The translations under genes were made by a program, and so were the position numbers. Of a stretch of DNA of 64,000 nt, positions 27,200-37,272 are shown in pieces (within the stretch, counting starts at the first letter, position 1; each line of letters starts with the position of its first letter). The DNA comes from Nitrospinaceae bacterium UBA7883. GTDB lineage: Bacteria; Nitrospinota_A; UBA7883. The stretch lies in contig DLRR01000019.1 of assembly GCA_002500605.1 (NCBI GenBank), positions 1-64,000 of the forward strand, given 5' to 3'. Under the pieces are notes generated by a model that ran no database searches, was not told the origin of the DNA, and was given only the letters and a program-made list of their open reading frames with translations.

Positions 27200-28072
27200 C
27201 TACTTCAAATCCAACAACTTTTCAAATTTTATAAACCCCTCCACCTCTGAAGCAGGTGAAAATTGAACCGTTTCCATTGTTTTTGAGCAGTTTAGGGAGA
27301 GGTCAGCGGGCCGTGGAGACTCTTCATTCAATTCTTGAATTGTTACTGGTAGGATGTTTCTTTTGTCGATACCAAAGTGGTCTAACATGCGACATACAAA
27401 TTTATACCTGCTAGACTTTTGGCCCCCTATATGGAAGATACCATTGTGTGACCCGCTCGCCAGCCTATCGCATATTATAGCTACATCCTCCACATAAACA
27501 AATGATCGGAATTCATCTGCTAATATTTTATGGGGGCCATGACTTATTTTTTTCATCAGCCTTTCAAAAAAATTTGGGTGCATACCAGAGCCAGTACCAT
27601 AAACTATGGCTGTTCGTAAGACAGCTGCGGTAGCAAGAGTGTTTAGCACAACACACTCAGCCGTTGCTTTCGTTTTGCCATAAACATTTATGGGTGAAGG
27701 AGTTTCATTTTCGTCATAATCTCCTTTATTACCATCAAAAACCATATCTGTAGAAATATGAATCATGCGCACACTATTTAATGCACAAGCCTTGGCTATA
27801 TTGTGACTCCCAAGTACATTTATGGCTTCAGCTAGACTAGGGTTTTCATAGCACTTTGCAGGATTAGCCAATGCAGCTGAATGAATAACGATATCAGGCG
27901 TCAGCTCATCCATGACTTTTTGCACTTTATTAAGATTTGTGATTTCCATTGAAACCAAATCACCATTTGGGTTGTACTGGTGACAAGTGCCAAAAACCGT
28001 GTGCTTAGTCCGCAGGTGAGATACTAGGTGCATCCCTATGTTTCCAGCTGCACCGGTAACTAGGATTTTCAA
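27200..28072 (-). CDS. RmlD-like SDR reductase (dTDP-4-dehydrorhamnose reductase family)
   Basis: The Rossmann signature ILVTGAAGNIGMHL opens the protein. ISTDMVFDGNKGDYDE and the catalytic YGKTKA (Tyr-x-x-x-Lys) are the RmlD-family hallmarks. At 290 aa it matches NADP-dependent dTDP-4-dehydrorhamnose reductases and the related MAT2B-like proteins. No rmlA, rmlB or rmlC genes are adjacent, so the sugar substrate is uncertain. About 190 AT-rich bases lie between it and the PTS EIIA gene, in which I see nothing. Confidence 0.8.
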   Translation of the reverse strand: MKILVTGAAGNIGMHLVSHLRTKHTVFGTCHQYNPNGDLVSMEITNLNKVQKVMDELTPDIVIHSAALANPAKCYENPSLAEAINVLGSHNIAKACALNSVRMIHISTDMVFDGNKGDYDENETPSPINVYGKTKATAECVVLNTLATAAVLRTAIVYGTGSGMHPNFFERLMKKISHGPHKILADEFRSFVYVEDVAIICDRLASGSHNGIFHIGGQKSSRYKFVCRMLDHFGIDKRNILPVTIQELNEESPRPADLSLNCSKTMETVQFSPASEVEGFIKFEKLLDLK

Positions 28073-28156
28073 ATAATCATTTCAACCATATTGTAATGAC
28101 CATTTCTAAAAGTAGCATAGGTCTTCGATCTATTTCTACCCTACAATATTTACAAC

Positions 28157-29707
28157 TTACCCAACTTTAGATTTTCCTTTACTTAAAGCCAGGCAAAGGA
28201 AACCAAATAGGCTTACAAGCATTACCCAGCCAAATAGCCCATTGGAGCTAGTGTATAGGGAGTTGATCTTCTGATTAATTTTAACCTTACCAATCAGTGT
28301 GGTTTCTACAAAAAGTCCACTCTGTCCTGTAATTTTTCCAGTGGAGTCTATAATGGCTGATATTCCAGACTGAGCTGAACGAAGTAGAGGTTTCCTGTTC
28401 TCCACAGCACGAAATACTGCCATAGCCATACTTTGGGCAGATGCGGCAGAATCTCCAAACCATGAGTCGTTGGTTATGTTTACTATTATATCTGCTCCAG
28501 CAGATGACATGATCCGCGAGTATCTTGGAAAAATCACCTCAAAACAAATCTGAGGGGCCACCATAATATCATCAACCTTGATTGGTTTTATGATCTTGCC
28601 TGCTTGTAGATTACCAATGGTTGAAGCCATGCTGTTGACAAAGAATAGTAAACTTTTTAAAGGTACATATTCACCAAATGGAACTAGATGTACTTTGTCG
28701 TACTTTGCCAGTTCTCCTTCGCTGGTTAATGTCCAGGCACTATTAAAAATTTCAGGCGATTTTTCCCCATCGATTATCGAAAGACCTCCAAACAGAATGT
28801 TAGCCCCAGTTGTTTTTGCAAGGCTAAACATCCTGTTATCAAAGGTAGGGTCTCTTCCGAAATAAAATGGAATGGCAGTTTCTGGCCAGATAATAAGCTT
28901 AGCCCCATCGATTGCTGCTTTTATTGTTCTTTGCTCATATATAAAAAATTGTTTTTGTAAATACTTACGGTTCCATTTTTTTCTTTGGTCAATATTCCCT
29001 TGTACTAATGCAACATTTATATCCCGTCCTTCCTTGGTCTTTATTTGTTCTATGCGAGCAGATCCGTAAACAAGAGCGGCCAAAATCATTCCAATAGTCA
29101 ATGCTACCCATTTAGCAGGAAACTTACTCTTTTGCCGTTCACCGGATATCCAGAATAAAATAGAAGCTAAAGAAGCATTTGTAAAAACTATTAAAAAGCA
29201 TAGCCCTTCCTCACCAGTGATATCCACAAACTGAATCACTTGTAGAACTTGGCTTTGGCTATCTGCAATTCGAGCCCAAGGGAACGCAAAAGGCGGTAAC
29301 CATGTCCTTAGTTGTTCAATCCCTACCCAAATGAATGGCGCACTGGCCAAGGCCATTTCTCGACTTAGTCGATTTGCAATCCAACAAATTGTATAAGCAA
29401 AAATTCCAACAAAGAACGCTATGTATACTATGCCAAGGAAGTTAATGGCAAAAGCTAACATTTGAGAGATGTTTCCATAATCAATCATAGAATTGCTTAA
29501 CCATGTGAAGGTGGGACCAAACATTCCGATGCCCATTAGGAGCCCCAAGAAAAACCCTTTAGCTGGGTTATTTGTGAGAACGATGAACAAGAATGGTGCC
29601 AGAGCAACCCAGGCAAGTGGCCAGTAACCATAACCGGGGTACGCAGTGGCCAGTGAAACCCCGCAAAGCAGGCTAATGGCGTGTTTCCAACTTTCTGAAC
29701 AACTCAA
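28157..29707 (-). CDS. lnt: Apolipoprotein N-acyltransferase
   Basis: Adds the third acyl chain to lipoproteins in the inner membrane. About six to seven N-terminal helices (1-210) precede the nitrilase-type periplasmic domain. Its catalytic triad is visible: Glu in IWPETAIPF (about 275), Lys in YDKVHLVPFGEYVP (about 340) and Cys in PQICFEVIFPR (about 388). A final helix anchors the C-terminus. Length is 516 aa. The several lipobox proteins in this window are plausible clients. It is divergent from the RodZ-like gene. Confidence 0.94.
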   Translation of the reverse strand: MSCSESWKHAISLLCGVSLATAYPGYGYWPLAWVALAPFLFIVLTNNPAKGFFLGLLMGIGMFGPTFTWLSNSMIDYGNISQMLAFAINFLGIVYIAFFVGIFAYTICWIANRLSREMALASAPFIWVGIEQLRTWLPPFAFPWARIADSQSQVLQVIQFVDITGEEGLCFLIVFTNASLASILFWISGERQKSKFPAKWVALTIGMILAALVYGSARIEQIKTKEGRDINVALVQGNIDQRKKWNRKYLQKQFFIYEQRTIKAAIDGAKLIIWPETAIPFYFGRDPTFDNRMFSLAKTTGANILFGGLSIIDGEKSPEIFNSAWTLTSEGELAKYDKVHLVPFGEYVPLKSLLFFVNSMASTIGNLQAGKIIKPIKVDDIMVAPQICFEVIFPRYSRIMSSAGADIIVNITNDSWFGDSAASAQSMAMAVFRAVENRKPLLRSAQSGISAIIDSTGKITGQSGLFVETTLIGKVKINQKINSLYTSSNGLFGWVMLVSLFGFLCLALSKGKSKVG

Positions 29708-29820
29708 ACTAGGGTGCTACTCAATTATTGCCATGTTTTTTTGAATTATTGTTACGAGCGTATTATAGTTGTCGAAATACTTTAAGAAATATAATAATAA
29801 TTTGGAGATAGTCGAAAACC

Positions 29821-30699
29821 GTGGCTGAAACTTTAGGCCAGTTTCTTGTAGAGCGTCGTGAGGAAAAAGGTCTTACCGTAGAGGAAATTGCCAGCATAAC
29901 TCATTTACGCCCTCGTTTCATAGTCTGCGCTGAAAATGATAAGCTTGATGAGCTTCCTAGCAAACCATTTACAATTGGGCTGCTTCGTGCATATGCCGAG
30001 ACCGTTGGAATAAGTCCAGTAGTATTGATTGAGCGATACGAAAGTTTGACGGTAAGTAGTATGAAAGCCACACCAAATGAAACTATTATACCGCTACACG
30101 ACGCCACGACAAAAAAATTCATTTATACTCTTTCGTTTGCAGTAGTAATTGTCCTCATTGCCGTCGGACTTTACATTAGTAAGCCATTTGCCGAAGTGCA
30201 AGTTGAATTTACCGAGAAACCATCCTTGCCTATTAAAAAGACTGATACTAATACAAACCTAAAACCTGCGGACTCTGGACAAATAAATGAAAAATCGGTA
30301 GCCTTTATTGACTCTGATAAGCTGAATGGAAAATCTGTTTTAAGCACTGAGGTTGCTGTTACAAAAGCAGCTGTTAAACAGCCCACGCTACCAGCTGCGT
30401 TGTCAACAAACCACAAGATAAAAATTGTTGCAATAGAAGATACATGGATAAGGGCAATTATAGATGGTCAAACAAACGAAGAGCTTGTCCTTAAACATGG
30501 CCAGGCTATTGTTTTAGAAGCTACATTAGGGTTTGTGTTAAGCATTGGGAACGTGGCAGGTACGGAAGTTTATTACAATGAAAAAAGAGTTAAGCTAACT
30601 CAGCCGACTTCAAATGTCCTAGTCGATATAAGGTTGCCTGAGTTAGCTCCTAAGTTTGAAAATCCGCAATTAAGCATGAAAGTAAAAGAGAAAAACTAA
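29821..30699 (+). CDS. RodZ-like HTH and DUF4115 membrane protein
   Basis: Starts at GTG. An N-terminal Cro-type helix-turn-helix of the HTH_25 kind (TLGQFLVERREEKGLTVEEI, about 4-23) is followed by one transmembrane helix (about 100-120), a variable linker, and a C-terminal DUF4115 beta domain (about 200-265). This is the RodZ plan, linking MreB filaments to the envelope. mreBCD in the same window are about 20 kb away. The stop overlaps the next gene by one base (TAATG), so it is coupled to the nucleoside phosphorylase. Confidence 0.85.
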   Translation: MAETLGQFLVERREEKGLTVEEIASITHLRPRFIVCAENDKLDELPSKPFTIGLLRAYAETVGISPVVLIERYESLTVSSMKATPNETIIPLHDATTKKFIYTLSFAVVIVLIAVGLYISKPFAEVQVEFTEKPSLPIKKTDTNTNLKPADSGQINEKSVAFIDSDKLNGKSVLSTEVAVTKAAVKQPTLPAALSTNHKIKIVAIEDTWIRAIIDGQTNEELVLKHGQAIVLEATLGFVLSIGNVAGTEVYYNEKRVKLTQPTSNVLVDIRLPELAPKFENPQLSMKVKEKN

Positions 30700-32054
30700 T
30701 GATTCAGGATGATTTAAACAGTGAAAACAAATTAAATGAGATTGATGGCGTTGATAACTCAAGAACAGTAAACAGGCGTCCTAGAGCACTTAAGAGAAAA
30801 AGCACTAGGTCCACTCAGCTGAAAAGGAAAAAGACCACTAATACAGAGCAGTTTCCTAAGCCTGACAAAGGGGAGGGGTTTACCACTATGCCAGAATCCA
30901 AACCGCAAAAAGCGGTTGCCAAAAAGGCTATAAAAAAACCTCCCACAAAACCCATAATTGCAAAATCAGTAAAAAGGAAAAAGAAAGTAACGGGAAAGGT
31001 GGCTGACAAAAGAAAGTCAACCAATCTTCCTAAGACCGTTGTGATTGAAAACGAAGAATACGAGATCAAGTCGTTTCCCGATGGAACGCAGGTTAAAGTT
31101 AAAACATCCGACCACAAGACCAATAATAAAAATCTATTGTTAAAAGAACAGGTTGACCCAAACGGTGATGGCCCAGGCCCAGCGTTTGAAGTGTACAAGC
31201 CTATGCAGCAGCCTTCCAGTGATAAAAGAGTGGATATTAGTTCGATTAGAGGAGAGAACAGGAGAGCTGTTGCATACTTGAAGAAAAGATTGGATGTAAT
31301 GCCAAAAGTTGCAGTAATTCTTGGATCTGGTCAATCCAGTGTAGCCAATCTTACCAGCGCAGAGGTTATCCCATTTTCGGATATTCCCGGCTTCAAGGTG
31401 CCTTCAGTTCCTGGTCACCCAGGGAAGGTTAGGGTCGGTATGGTTGAGGGAGTCCCTACTCTGTTTTGCGAAGGTCGACTACACTACTACGAAACTGGAT
31501 CCATGTCTGAAGTAACAAAGCCGTTAAGGACATTTTTTTCACTTGGAGTAGAACATGTGGTTCTTACAACTTCTGCTGGTGCAGTAAACTTAGACTACAA
31601 AGTGGGCGATGTTATGTTTGTTCGCGACCACATTAACCTTATGGGGGACAATCCAATATTTGGGTTAGACTCAAAAACAAGGTTTACTTCGTTTGTTGAT
31701 GTTTCCAACGTTTACAGTAGTCGTATAAATGAGATGACAGATAGATTATGCCGTAGAGCTAGAATAAAGTCACACTTAGGAGTTTTAGCTGGCATGCGTG
31801 GTCCGGTATATGAGACGCCAGCTGAAATATCATGGCTTAGGAAAATAGGAGTTGACGCAGTTTGCATGTCTTTGATACCTGAAGTTTTGGCGGCTGCACA
31901 CGTAAACGCACGTGTAACGGCTTTGGCCCTCATTGTTAATTCGGCTAGTGATAGGGGCGATAGCCCTCCTGATCACAGTCGAGTTGTGAAAGCAGGAAAT
32001 GCTAGCACCACCGGGCTTAAAAGGATTATCCGATCATTATTACCTCTGATTTAA
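30699..32054 (+). CDS. Purine nucleoside phosphorylase with long basic N-terminal extension
   Basis: Residues about 180-451 are a trimeric-type purine nucleoside phosphorylase, cleaving purine nucleosides with phosphate. Visible motifs are VAVILGSGQSS, VPGHPGKVRVG, FCEGRLHYYE, MRGPVYETPAEI and MSLIPEVLAAAH. The first roughly 175 residues are unlike any PNP: strongly basic, Lys/Arg/Pro/Thr-rich and repetitive (for example PKKPPTK-like and KRKKKVTGK stretches), probably disordered and nucleic-acid binding. The frame is continuous, and the 1-base overlap with the RodZ-like gene fixes the start. This fusion-like architecture is unusual. Confidence 0.85.
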   Translation: MIQDDLNSENKLNEIDGVDNSRTVNRRPRALKRKSTRSTQLKRKKTTNTEQFPKPDKGEGFTTMPESKPQKAVAKKAIKKPPTKPIIAKSVKRKKKVTGKVADKRKSTNLPKTVVIENEEYEIKSFPDGTQVKVKTSDHKTNNKNLLLKEQVDPNGDGPGPAFEVYKPMQQPSSDKRVDISSIRGENRRAVAYLKKRLDVMPKVAVILGSGQSSVANLTSAEVIPFSDIPGFKVPSVPGHPGKVRVGMVEGVPTLFCEGRLHYYETGSMSEVTKPLRTFFSLGVEHVVLTTSAGAVNLDYKVGDVMFVRDHINLMGDNPIFGLDSKTRFTSFVDVSNVYSSRINEMTDRLCRRARIKSHLGVLAGMRGPVYETPAEISWLRKIGVDAVCMSLIPEVLAAAHVNARVTALALIVNSASDRGDSPPDHSRVVKAGNASTTGLKRIIRSLLPLI

Positions 32055-32167
32055 CTGTTGAAAAATTGCTTTGTCCTCAAACATGTTTTTGAAAGGTTTG
32101 GACCGAATAAAATTTGCAACACACAGCCAAACTATCTTGATAATTTACTCTACACGCTAGGATCATA

Positions 32168-33796
32168 ATGTTAACAAATGAGGTTGACTTTCTAGTAATT
32201 GGTTCAGGAATGGCAGGTCTTTCCTGCGCCATCAAACTTGCATCGCATGGATCTGTAGCACTTGTTACCAAGAAAGAACTTGCTGAGTCAAACACGAACT
32301 ATGCCCAAGGTGGTATTGCAGCCGTACTTGCCGAAGACGACAGTTTTGATGCCCATGCCAAAGATACCAAAAAAGCAGGTGGTGGGCTTTGCCATGATGA
32401 CGCTGTAAAAATCCTTGTTGAGAATGGACCGCAAATGATTAAAGACCTTATTGGTATGGGAGTTAAATTCAGTTCTAGCAATGATAACCCCGTAAGGTTG
32501 GACCTTGGAAGGGAAGGCGGACATACCAGAAGAAGGATTGTGCATGCCAAAGACTTAACTGGTGCAGAAATTGAGAGGGTGCTAGTGAACAGGGCTAAAG
32601 AAAGCTCTTCAATTGAAATTTTTGAAAATCATATGGCAGTTGATCTTGTCCATATTGCAAAGTTTCAAAAGAGAGAAGAACCCATTCCTATGGAAGAGAA
32701 TAGATGTATTGGTGCCTATGTGATGGACCGTGAGAATTCAGAAATATTCCCAATAAAAGCAAAGGCCACAATCCTGGCCACAGGAGGATCTGGTAAAGTT
32801 TATCTGTACACATCAAATCCAGACATTGCAAGCGGAGATGGAGTTGCCCTTGCCTACCGACTTGGTGCCAAAATTGCTAATATGGAGTTCATGCAATTTC
32901 ATCCAACATGCTTGTATCATCCTTTTGCTAAATCATTCCTAATTTCTGAAGCGGTGCGTGGAGAGGGAGCGGAACTAAAACTATCCGACTGCTCTTCTTT
33001 CATGCATAGATATCATGACATGGGGTCACTAGCTCCTCGTGATGTTGTAGCGCGGGCAATTGATATGGAAATGAAAAGGCGGGGTGATGACTTCGTTTAC
33101 CTCGATACTACAATGATTGATCCGATAACATTTACAGAACGATTCCCAAATATTTATAAGGAGTGTTCGCAGTATGGCTATGATCCCACAAAGGTCATGC
33201 TACCAGTAGTTCCTGCAGCGCATTACATGTGTGGAGGGGTAGCTGTAGATTGTTCTGCAAAAACATCTATCCCTGGTCTTTTTGCAATAGGTGAGACGGC
33301 TCATACCGGGGTTCACGGCGCAAATCGACTAGCAAGCAACTCGTTACTGGAAGCCATAGTGTTTGCAAATTTGGGTTCTGACGCGATTGTAGAATGGAAT
33401 TGCAACACCATGGCATATCAGGGTGATATTCCCGCATGGGATCACGGCTTGGCTGTTGATCCAGACGAGGAGGTAATTATCACTCACTTATGGGACGAGA
33501 TAAGGCGCCTCATGTGGAATTATGTTGGAATTGTGAGAACCAATAAAAGGCTAGAGCGAGCCAAGAGACGAATAGAACTTATCAATGATGAAATCAACGA
33601 ATACTACTGGAATATTGTTATTACTACAGATTTACTTGAGCTTAGAAATCTGGCCATAGTTGCCAAACTAATCATTGATTGCGCTATGAAAAGGAAGGAA
33701 TCTAGGGGTCTACATTATAATTTGGATTTTCCTCAACGAGATGACAGTGGGTATCTTGGCGACACTATTATAGAAAAGCAAATGCCTCTAGCTTGA
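32168..33796 (+). CDS. nadB: L-aspartate oxidase
   Basis: FAD enzyme that oxidises aspartate to iminoaspartate for NAD synthesis. The FAD-binding motif is VDFLVIGSGMAGLSCA (residues 6-21), followed by TNYAQGGIAAV and the C-terminal signature HGANRLASNSLLEAIVFA. The 542-aa length fits NadB rather than the longer fumarate reductase flavoprotein. nadA and nadC are not in the window. The converging DsrE-type gene lies 59 bases beyond. Confidence 0.93.
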   Translation: MLTNEVDFLVIGSGMAGLSCAIKLASHGSVALVTKKELAESNTNYAQGGIAAVLAEDDSFDAHAKDTKKAGGGLCHDDAVKILVENGPQMIKDLIGMGVKFSSSNDNPVRLDLGREGGHTRRRIVHAKDLTGAEIERVLVNRAKESSSIEIFENHMAVDLVHIAKFQKREEPIPMEENRCIGAYVMDRENSEIFPIKAKATILATGGSGKVYLYTSNPDIASGDGVALAYRLGAKIANMEFMQFHPTCLYHPFAKSFLISEAVRGEGAELKLSDCSSFMHRYHDMGSLAPRDVVARAIDMEMKRRGDDFVYLDTTMIDPITFTERFPNIYKECSQYGYDPTKVMLPVVPAAHYMCGGVAVDCSAKTSIPGLFAIGETAHTGVHGANRLASNSLLEAIVFANLGSDAIVEWNCNTMAYQGDIPAWDHGLAVDPDEEVIITHLWDEIRRLMWNYVGIVRTNKRLERAKRRIELINDEINEYYWNIVITTDLLELRNLAIVAKLIIDCAMKRKESRGLHYNLDFPQRDDSGYLGDTIIEKQMPLA

Positions 33797-33855
33797 TATA
33801 AAAGAAGGGTTTTTATGCTTGCAGTAATTGACCTAAAAGCAACGGAAGGCTTCTG

Positions 33856-34242
33856 CTAGCCGACCCAAACAACCTTGGTTTTTAAATCGGTTTGGTCATC
33901 AACTATATCCATCCAGCCTTTGCTGGGGTCAACTTTTTCGATAACCATATCTGGTTCGATACCGTAATTGCTTAATGCTGTGCGGCAAACTATTATTTCT
34001 GCACCAAGTTTGATAGCCGTATCAAGCCTTCCTTTTACTGATACCTCCGTATCTGGAGTATCTTGGTGAAAAGACTTAGTAAAGAAGTGGCAAGCCTTCT
34101 GACTAATAAAAAATTTAACAGGAACATCGGAGGCAAGCAGGTTGGCAGCGTTTAACATCGACGCGCGGAATGTTTCCTCATCTCCAGTTGTAACTATAAA
34201 CATTACTTGTTCGGCACTATCACTCATATCAATCCAATCCAA
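33856..34242 (-). CDS. DsrE family protein
   Basis: A 128-aa protein with the DsrE/F-like alpha-beta fold: VMFIVTTGDEETFRASMLNAA at the N-terminus, PVKFFISQKACHFF in the middle, and AEIIVCRTALSNYGI with a Cys at the position of sulfur-carrier cysteines. DsrE-family proteins often move sulfane sulfur, but many members are uncharacterised. The start may be five codons later (ATG 34227). No sulfur-oxidation genes are adjacent. The 276 bases between it and ftsK hold no gene that I can support. Confidence 0.75.
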   Translation of the reverse strand: MDWIDMSDSAEQVMFIVTTGDEETFRASMLNAANLLASDVPVKFFISQKACHFFTKSFHQDTPDTEVSVKGRLDTAIKLGAEIIVCRTALSNYGIEPDMVIEKVDPSKGWMDIVDDQTDLKTKVVWVG

Positions 34243-34518
34243 TCCATAAACGTGTGAGGTTATTATTAATAAGTTTCTCAGTCATTGTCGTCCAACTTGG
34301 AAAAACAAGACTGTCCGGATCAAGCGACATATTTTAGTTGTAACACAAAGGTAAGTAAATAGGCATCGTTAAGTCTGTTACATTGAAAAAATGTTAGTCG
34401 GGGGAAAAACAGATAATAAGTGGCACTCTTAACTGGCCCTAGGCCTTGTCCAATAAGCTTTTATATGTTATGTTTCAGATAATTAACCTTATTAGTTAAA
34501 CGAAAGCTTTAAATAAAC

Positions 34519-36906
34519 ATGGACAGAGGCTTTTCAGGGGTAAAATTAGCATCAGAAGTTGCTGGAGTTGTGCTAATTGCTGTTGCTTTTCTGTTAGCAA
34601 TCAGCTTGTACACACATGACCCGCAGGATCCATCTTTTAACAGCTATCTTTCAAAATCATCCGTTGTACAAAACAGTGCCGGTATAGTAGGTGCGTGCGT
34701 TTCAGACCTACTGATTCAGTGGGTTGGTGCAATAGGTTGGCTAGTCCCAATTATTGTAGCTTGCCTAGGTGGATTCTGTATTTACAGGCCAGAAACAGGT
34801 CGGGTTCTTTCATTTTTAACCGGGATAATTCCCCTAACTATAACCAGTGCTGCTCTAGCAAGCGTTATTTTTAAAAACGATCCTATTTACTCAAAAGTTA
34901 TGGCAGGAGGTGTTATTGGCTCGATCATAGTCGAAGAATTTATGGTTCGTTGGTTTTCTGTTTATGGTTCCTTTGTTATTTTGATTTCAATCGCTGTTTG
35001 TGCGCTGATATTGATAACAGGTGCAACTGTATCCGGAGCGGTTTTGCAAATATGGAAACTCGTATTGCTAACAAGAAAAAAAACCGAGTTGCTGCTCAAT
35101 TTTGTTTTGAACTCAATTGAGAAAATCCGCAAGATAAAATTCCCCGTTCTGTTAAAAACTAAATTGGTACAAAGCAAACAGGAAAATGAAAAGTGGGTTG
35201 AAGAAAACCGATTAGCTCATTCTGGATTTTTGGTAGAAGATAAGGATGACTTGGAGGTACTGGGAAAGGCTGCCCAGCGAAAAGCACCTACCATTTCAGA
35301 CGCCGATCTTCAAAATCCTTCACATGTACCTCAACTCAAAATTCATGGCTATAGTAAAGAAAAAGAGGAAGAAAACGACAACTTCCAGCAGGAAATTATC
35401 AGATTTAAAGAATCAGAAAACTACACATACCCTGATATAAACCTGCTTGACTCTAGCTCAGACCCTATTTCAAAGCAGACTAAAGAGGACTTGATAAAAT
35501 GCTCAAAGATTTTGGAAAGAAAACTCAAAGATTTTGGAGTTGAAGGTAAAGTAACACAAGTGCTACCGGGTCCTGTTATCACAGTGTATGAGTTTGAGCC
35601 CGGTCCAGGCATTAAAGTATCAAAAATTGTTAATCTTTCAGATGATATAGCGATGGTGCTAAGGTCCACTTCAGTTCGCATATTAGCACCTGTACCTGGC
35701 AAATCCGTTGTTGGCGTGGAAGTGCCTAACCCATCTAGAGAGATGGTATATTTGAAAGAGTTGCTAAGTTCCAATGAATTTCAACAATCCGCATCCAAGC
35801 TAACAATGGCGCTTGGTAAGGATATATCAGGGAATCCCGCCATGTTTGATATGGCCAAGGTTCCCCATTTGCTAATAGCAGGATCGACAGGGGCGGGTAA
35901 GAGTGTTGGTATTAACGCCATGATCTGTTCCATTTTGTACAAAGCAACTCCGGCAGAGGTTAAATTTATAATGATTGATCCAAAGATGCTGGAGCTATCC
36001 ATATATGAAGGCATACCACATCTTATCTCCCCAGTTGTTACCAACCCTAAAAAGGCAGCTAAGGCATTACGATGGGCAGTAGAGGAGATGGAAAGACGTT
36101 ACACAAAGCTGTCTGAAGTTGGTGTTCGCAATATCAGCGGATATAACATGCTAGTCCAAGAGAAAATAGATGAACTTAAAGCATCTAGCATAGACCCTCA
36201 TGAAGAAAATGCGAATGATGATTTTGAGCTACCTGAAAAACTGCCATACATTGTTTTGGTTATAGATGAGCTTGCAGACCTTATGCTGGTTGCTGCAAAC
36301 GAGGTTGAAGACTCGCTAACCCGACTAGCCCAAACAGCCAGGGCGGCTGGTATACACTTAATAGTGGCAACGCAACGACCCAGTGTCGATGTATTGACTG
36401 GACTAATTAAAGCAAACTTCCCAGCTAGGATAAGTTATCAAGTGCGTTCGCGAATTGATAGCAGGACAATTCTAGACTCTATGGGTGCAGATAAATTGTT
36501 AGGCAATGGCGATATGTTATTTCTACCGCCAGGGGCGTCTACTATGCATAGGGTACATGGCCCGTTTGTGTCAGACAGGGAAATTCACAGGATAGTTGAC
36601 TTCCTAAAACAACAGCAACAGCCTATATATGACGATCACATTTTGGAGATGTCAAATGAAGAGCCAGAGAATTTTGACGATATTCAAGATGTGGCGGATG
36701 ATTATTATGACAAGGCGGTAGAGTTTGTAGTTAAAAGTCGACAGGCGTCTATCTCCAGTATTCAGCGGAGATTTCGAATTGGATATAACCGGGCTGCAAG
36801 GATAGTTGAGATGATGGAGAAACAAGGGATAGTGGGTCCACCAGATGGTATAAAACCGCGGGAAATCTTAATTCGTGCTCTTGATGATGTCGAATCCATC
36901 AATTAG
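34519..36906 (+). CDS. ftsK: DNA translocase FtsK
   Basis: Septum-anchored hexameric motor that clears DNA and activates XerCD. Four N-terminal helices (about 15-185) are followed by an unusually short linker. The motor has Walker A GSTGAGKSVG (near 455) and Walker B IVLVIDELADLM (near 580). The C-terminal gamma winged helix SISSIQRRFRIGYNRAARIVE (near 740) reads KOPS sites. The 795-aa length is within the SpoIIIE/FtsK range. It is a solitary transcription unit. Confidence 0.95.
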   Translation: MDRGFSGVKLASEVAGVVLIAVAFLLAISLYTHDPQDPSFNSYLSKSSVVQNSAGIVGACVSDLLIQWVGAIGWLVPIIVACLGGFCIYRPETGRVLSFLTGIIPLTITSAALASVIFKNDPIYSKVMAGGVIGSIIVEEFMVRWFSVYGSFVILISIAVCALILITGATVSGAVLQIWKLVLLTRKKTELLLNFVLNSIEKIRKIKFPVLLKTKLVQSKQENEKWVEENRLAHSGFLVEDKDDLEVLGKAAQRKAPTISDADLQNPSHVPQLKIHGYSKEKEEENDNFQQEIIRFKESENYTYPDINLLDSSSDPISKQTKEDLIKCSKILERKLKDFGVEGKVTQVLPGPVITVYEFEPGPGIKVSKIVNLSDDIAMVLRSTSVRILAPVPGKSVVGVEVPNPSREMVYLKELLSSNEFQQSASKLTMALGKDISGNPAMFDMAKVPHLLIAGSTGAGKSVGINAMICSILYKATPAEVKFIMIDPKMLELSIYEGIPHLISPVVTNPKKAAKALRWAVEEMERRYTKLSEVGVRNISGYNMLVQEKIDELKASSIDPHEENANDDFELPEKLPYIVLVIDELADLMLVAANEVEDSLTRLAQTARAAGIHLIVATQRPSVDVLTGLIKANFPARISYQVRSRIDSRTILDSMGADKLLGNGDMLFLPPGASTMHRVHGPFVSDREIHRIVDFLKQQQQPIYDDHILEMSNEEPENFDDIQDVADDYYDKAVEFVVKSRQASISSIQRRFRIGYNRAARIVEMMEKQGIVGPPDGIKPREILIRALDDVESIN

Positions 36907-37075
36907 AGGTTTATTGGTTTTGCCTAACCAACTTCCTGTTCAATTTACAGCGAAACAACCACATCCCCATATAGATAAAGATAAAGATAAAGAACAAGTT
37001 AAAAAGGGCAAAAATTGGGTCGGTTATTTAGAGGATTTTGATAGATTTAAAGATAATCATGGGCCAGAACAGTAA
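36875..37075 (+). CDS. Possible small charged protein after ftsK
   Basis: An open frame of up to 66 codons overlaps the last 32 bases of ftsK; TTG at 36914 would give a shorter form. The C-terminal half is charged and looks codon-like (HIDKDKDKEQVKKG then GYLEDFDRF). The DNA beneath includes a short GATAAA tandem repeat (36977-36994). I do not recognise it. The ftsK-distal lolA often seen in other genomes is absent, and this is not it. Confidence 0.3.
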   Translation: MLLMMSNPSIRGLLVLPNQLPVQFTAKQPHPHIDKDKDKEQVKKGKNWVGYLEDFDRFKDNHGPEQ

Positions 37076-37272
37076 ACTGCTCAGCTTTCTTTCCTAGAGA
37101 AAAAACTATTTTTCAAATACTAGGATGACTGGTCGTTAAGCTGTTAGATAACAAAAAACCTGCTTATGACAAGTCTCCGACCAATAAACATTTCCTATGA
37201 TATATTATACAACTGTATGCAAGGCCAATCTTTAATGCTTTTGCACTGTTAAACACTGTTAGGAAGAAAACA

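Noticed and set aside
33812..33855. A 14-codon frame (MLAVIDLKATEG...) after nadB as a gene remnant
   Set aside because: It is too short to tell from chance; the resemblance to an enzyme start is weak.
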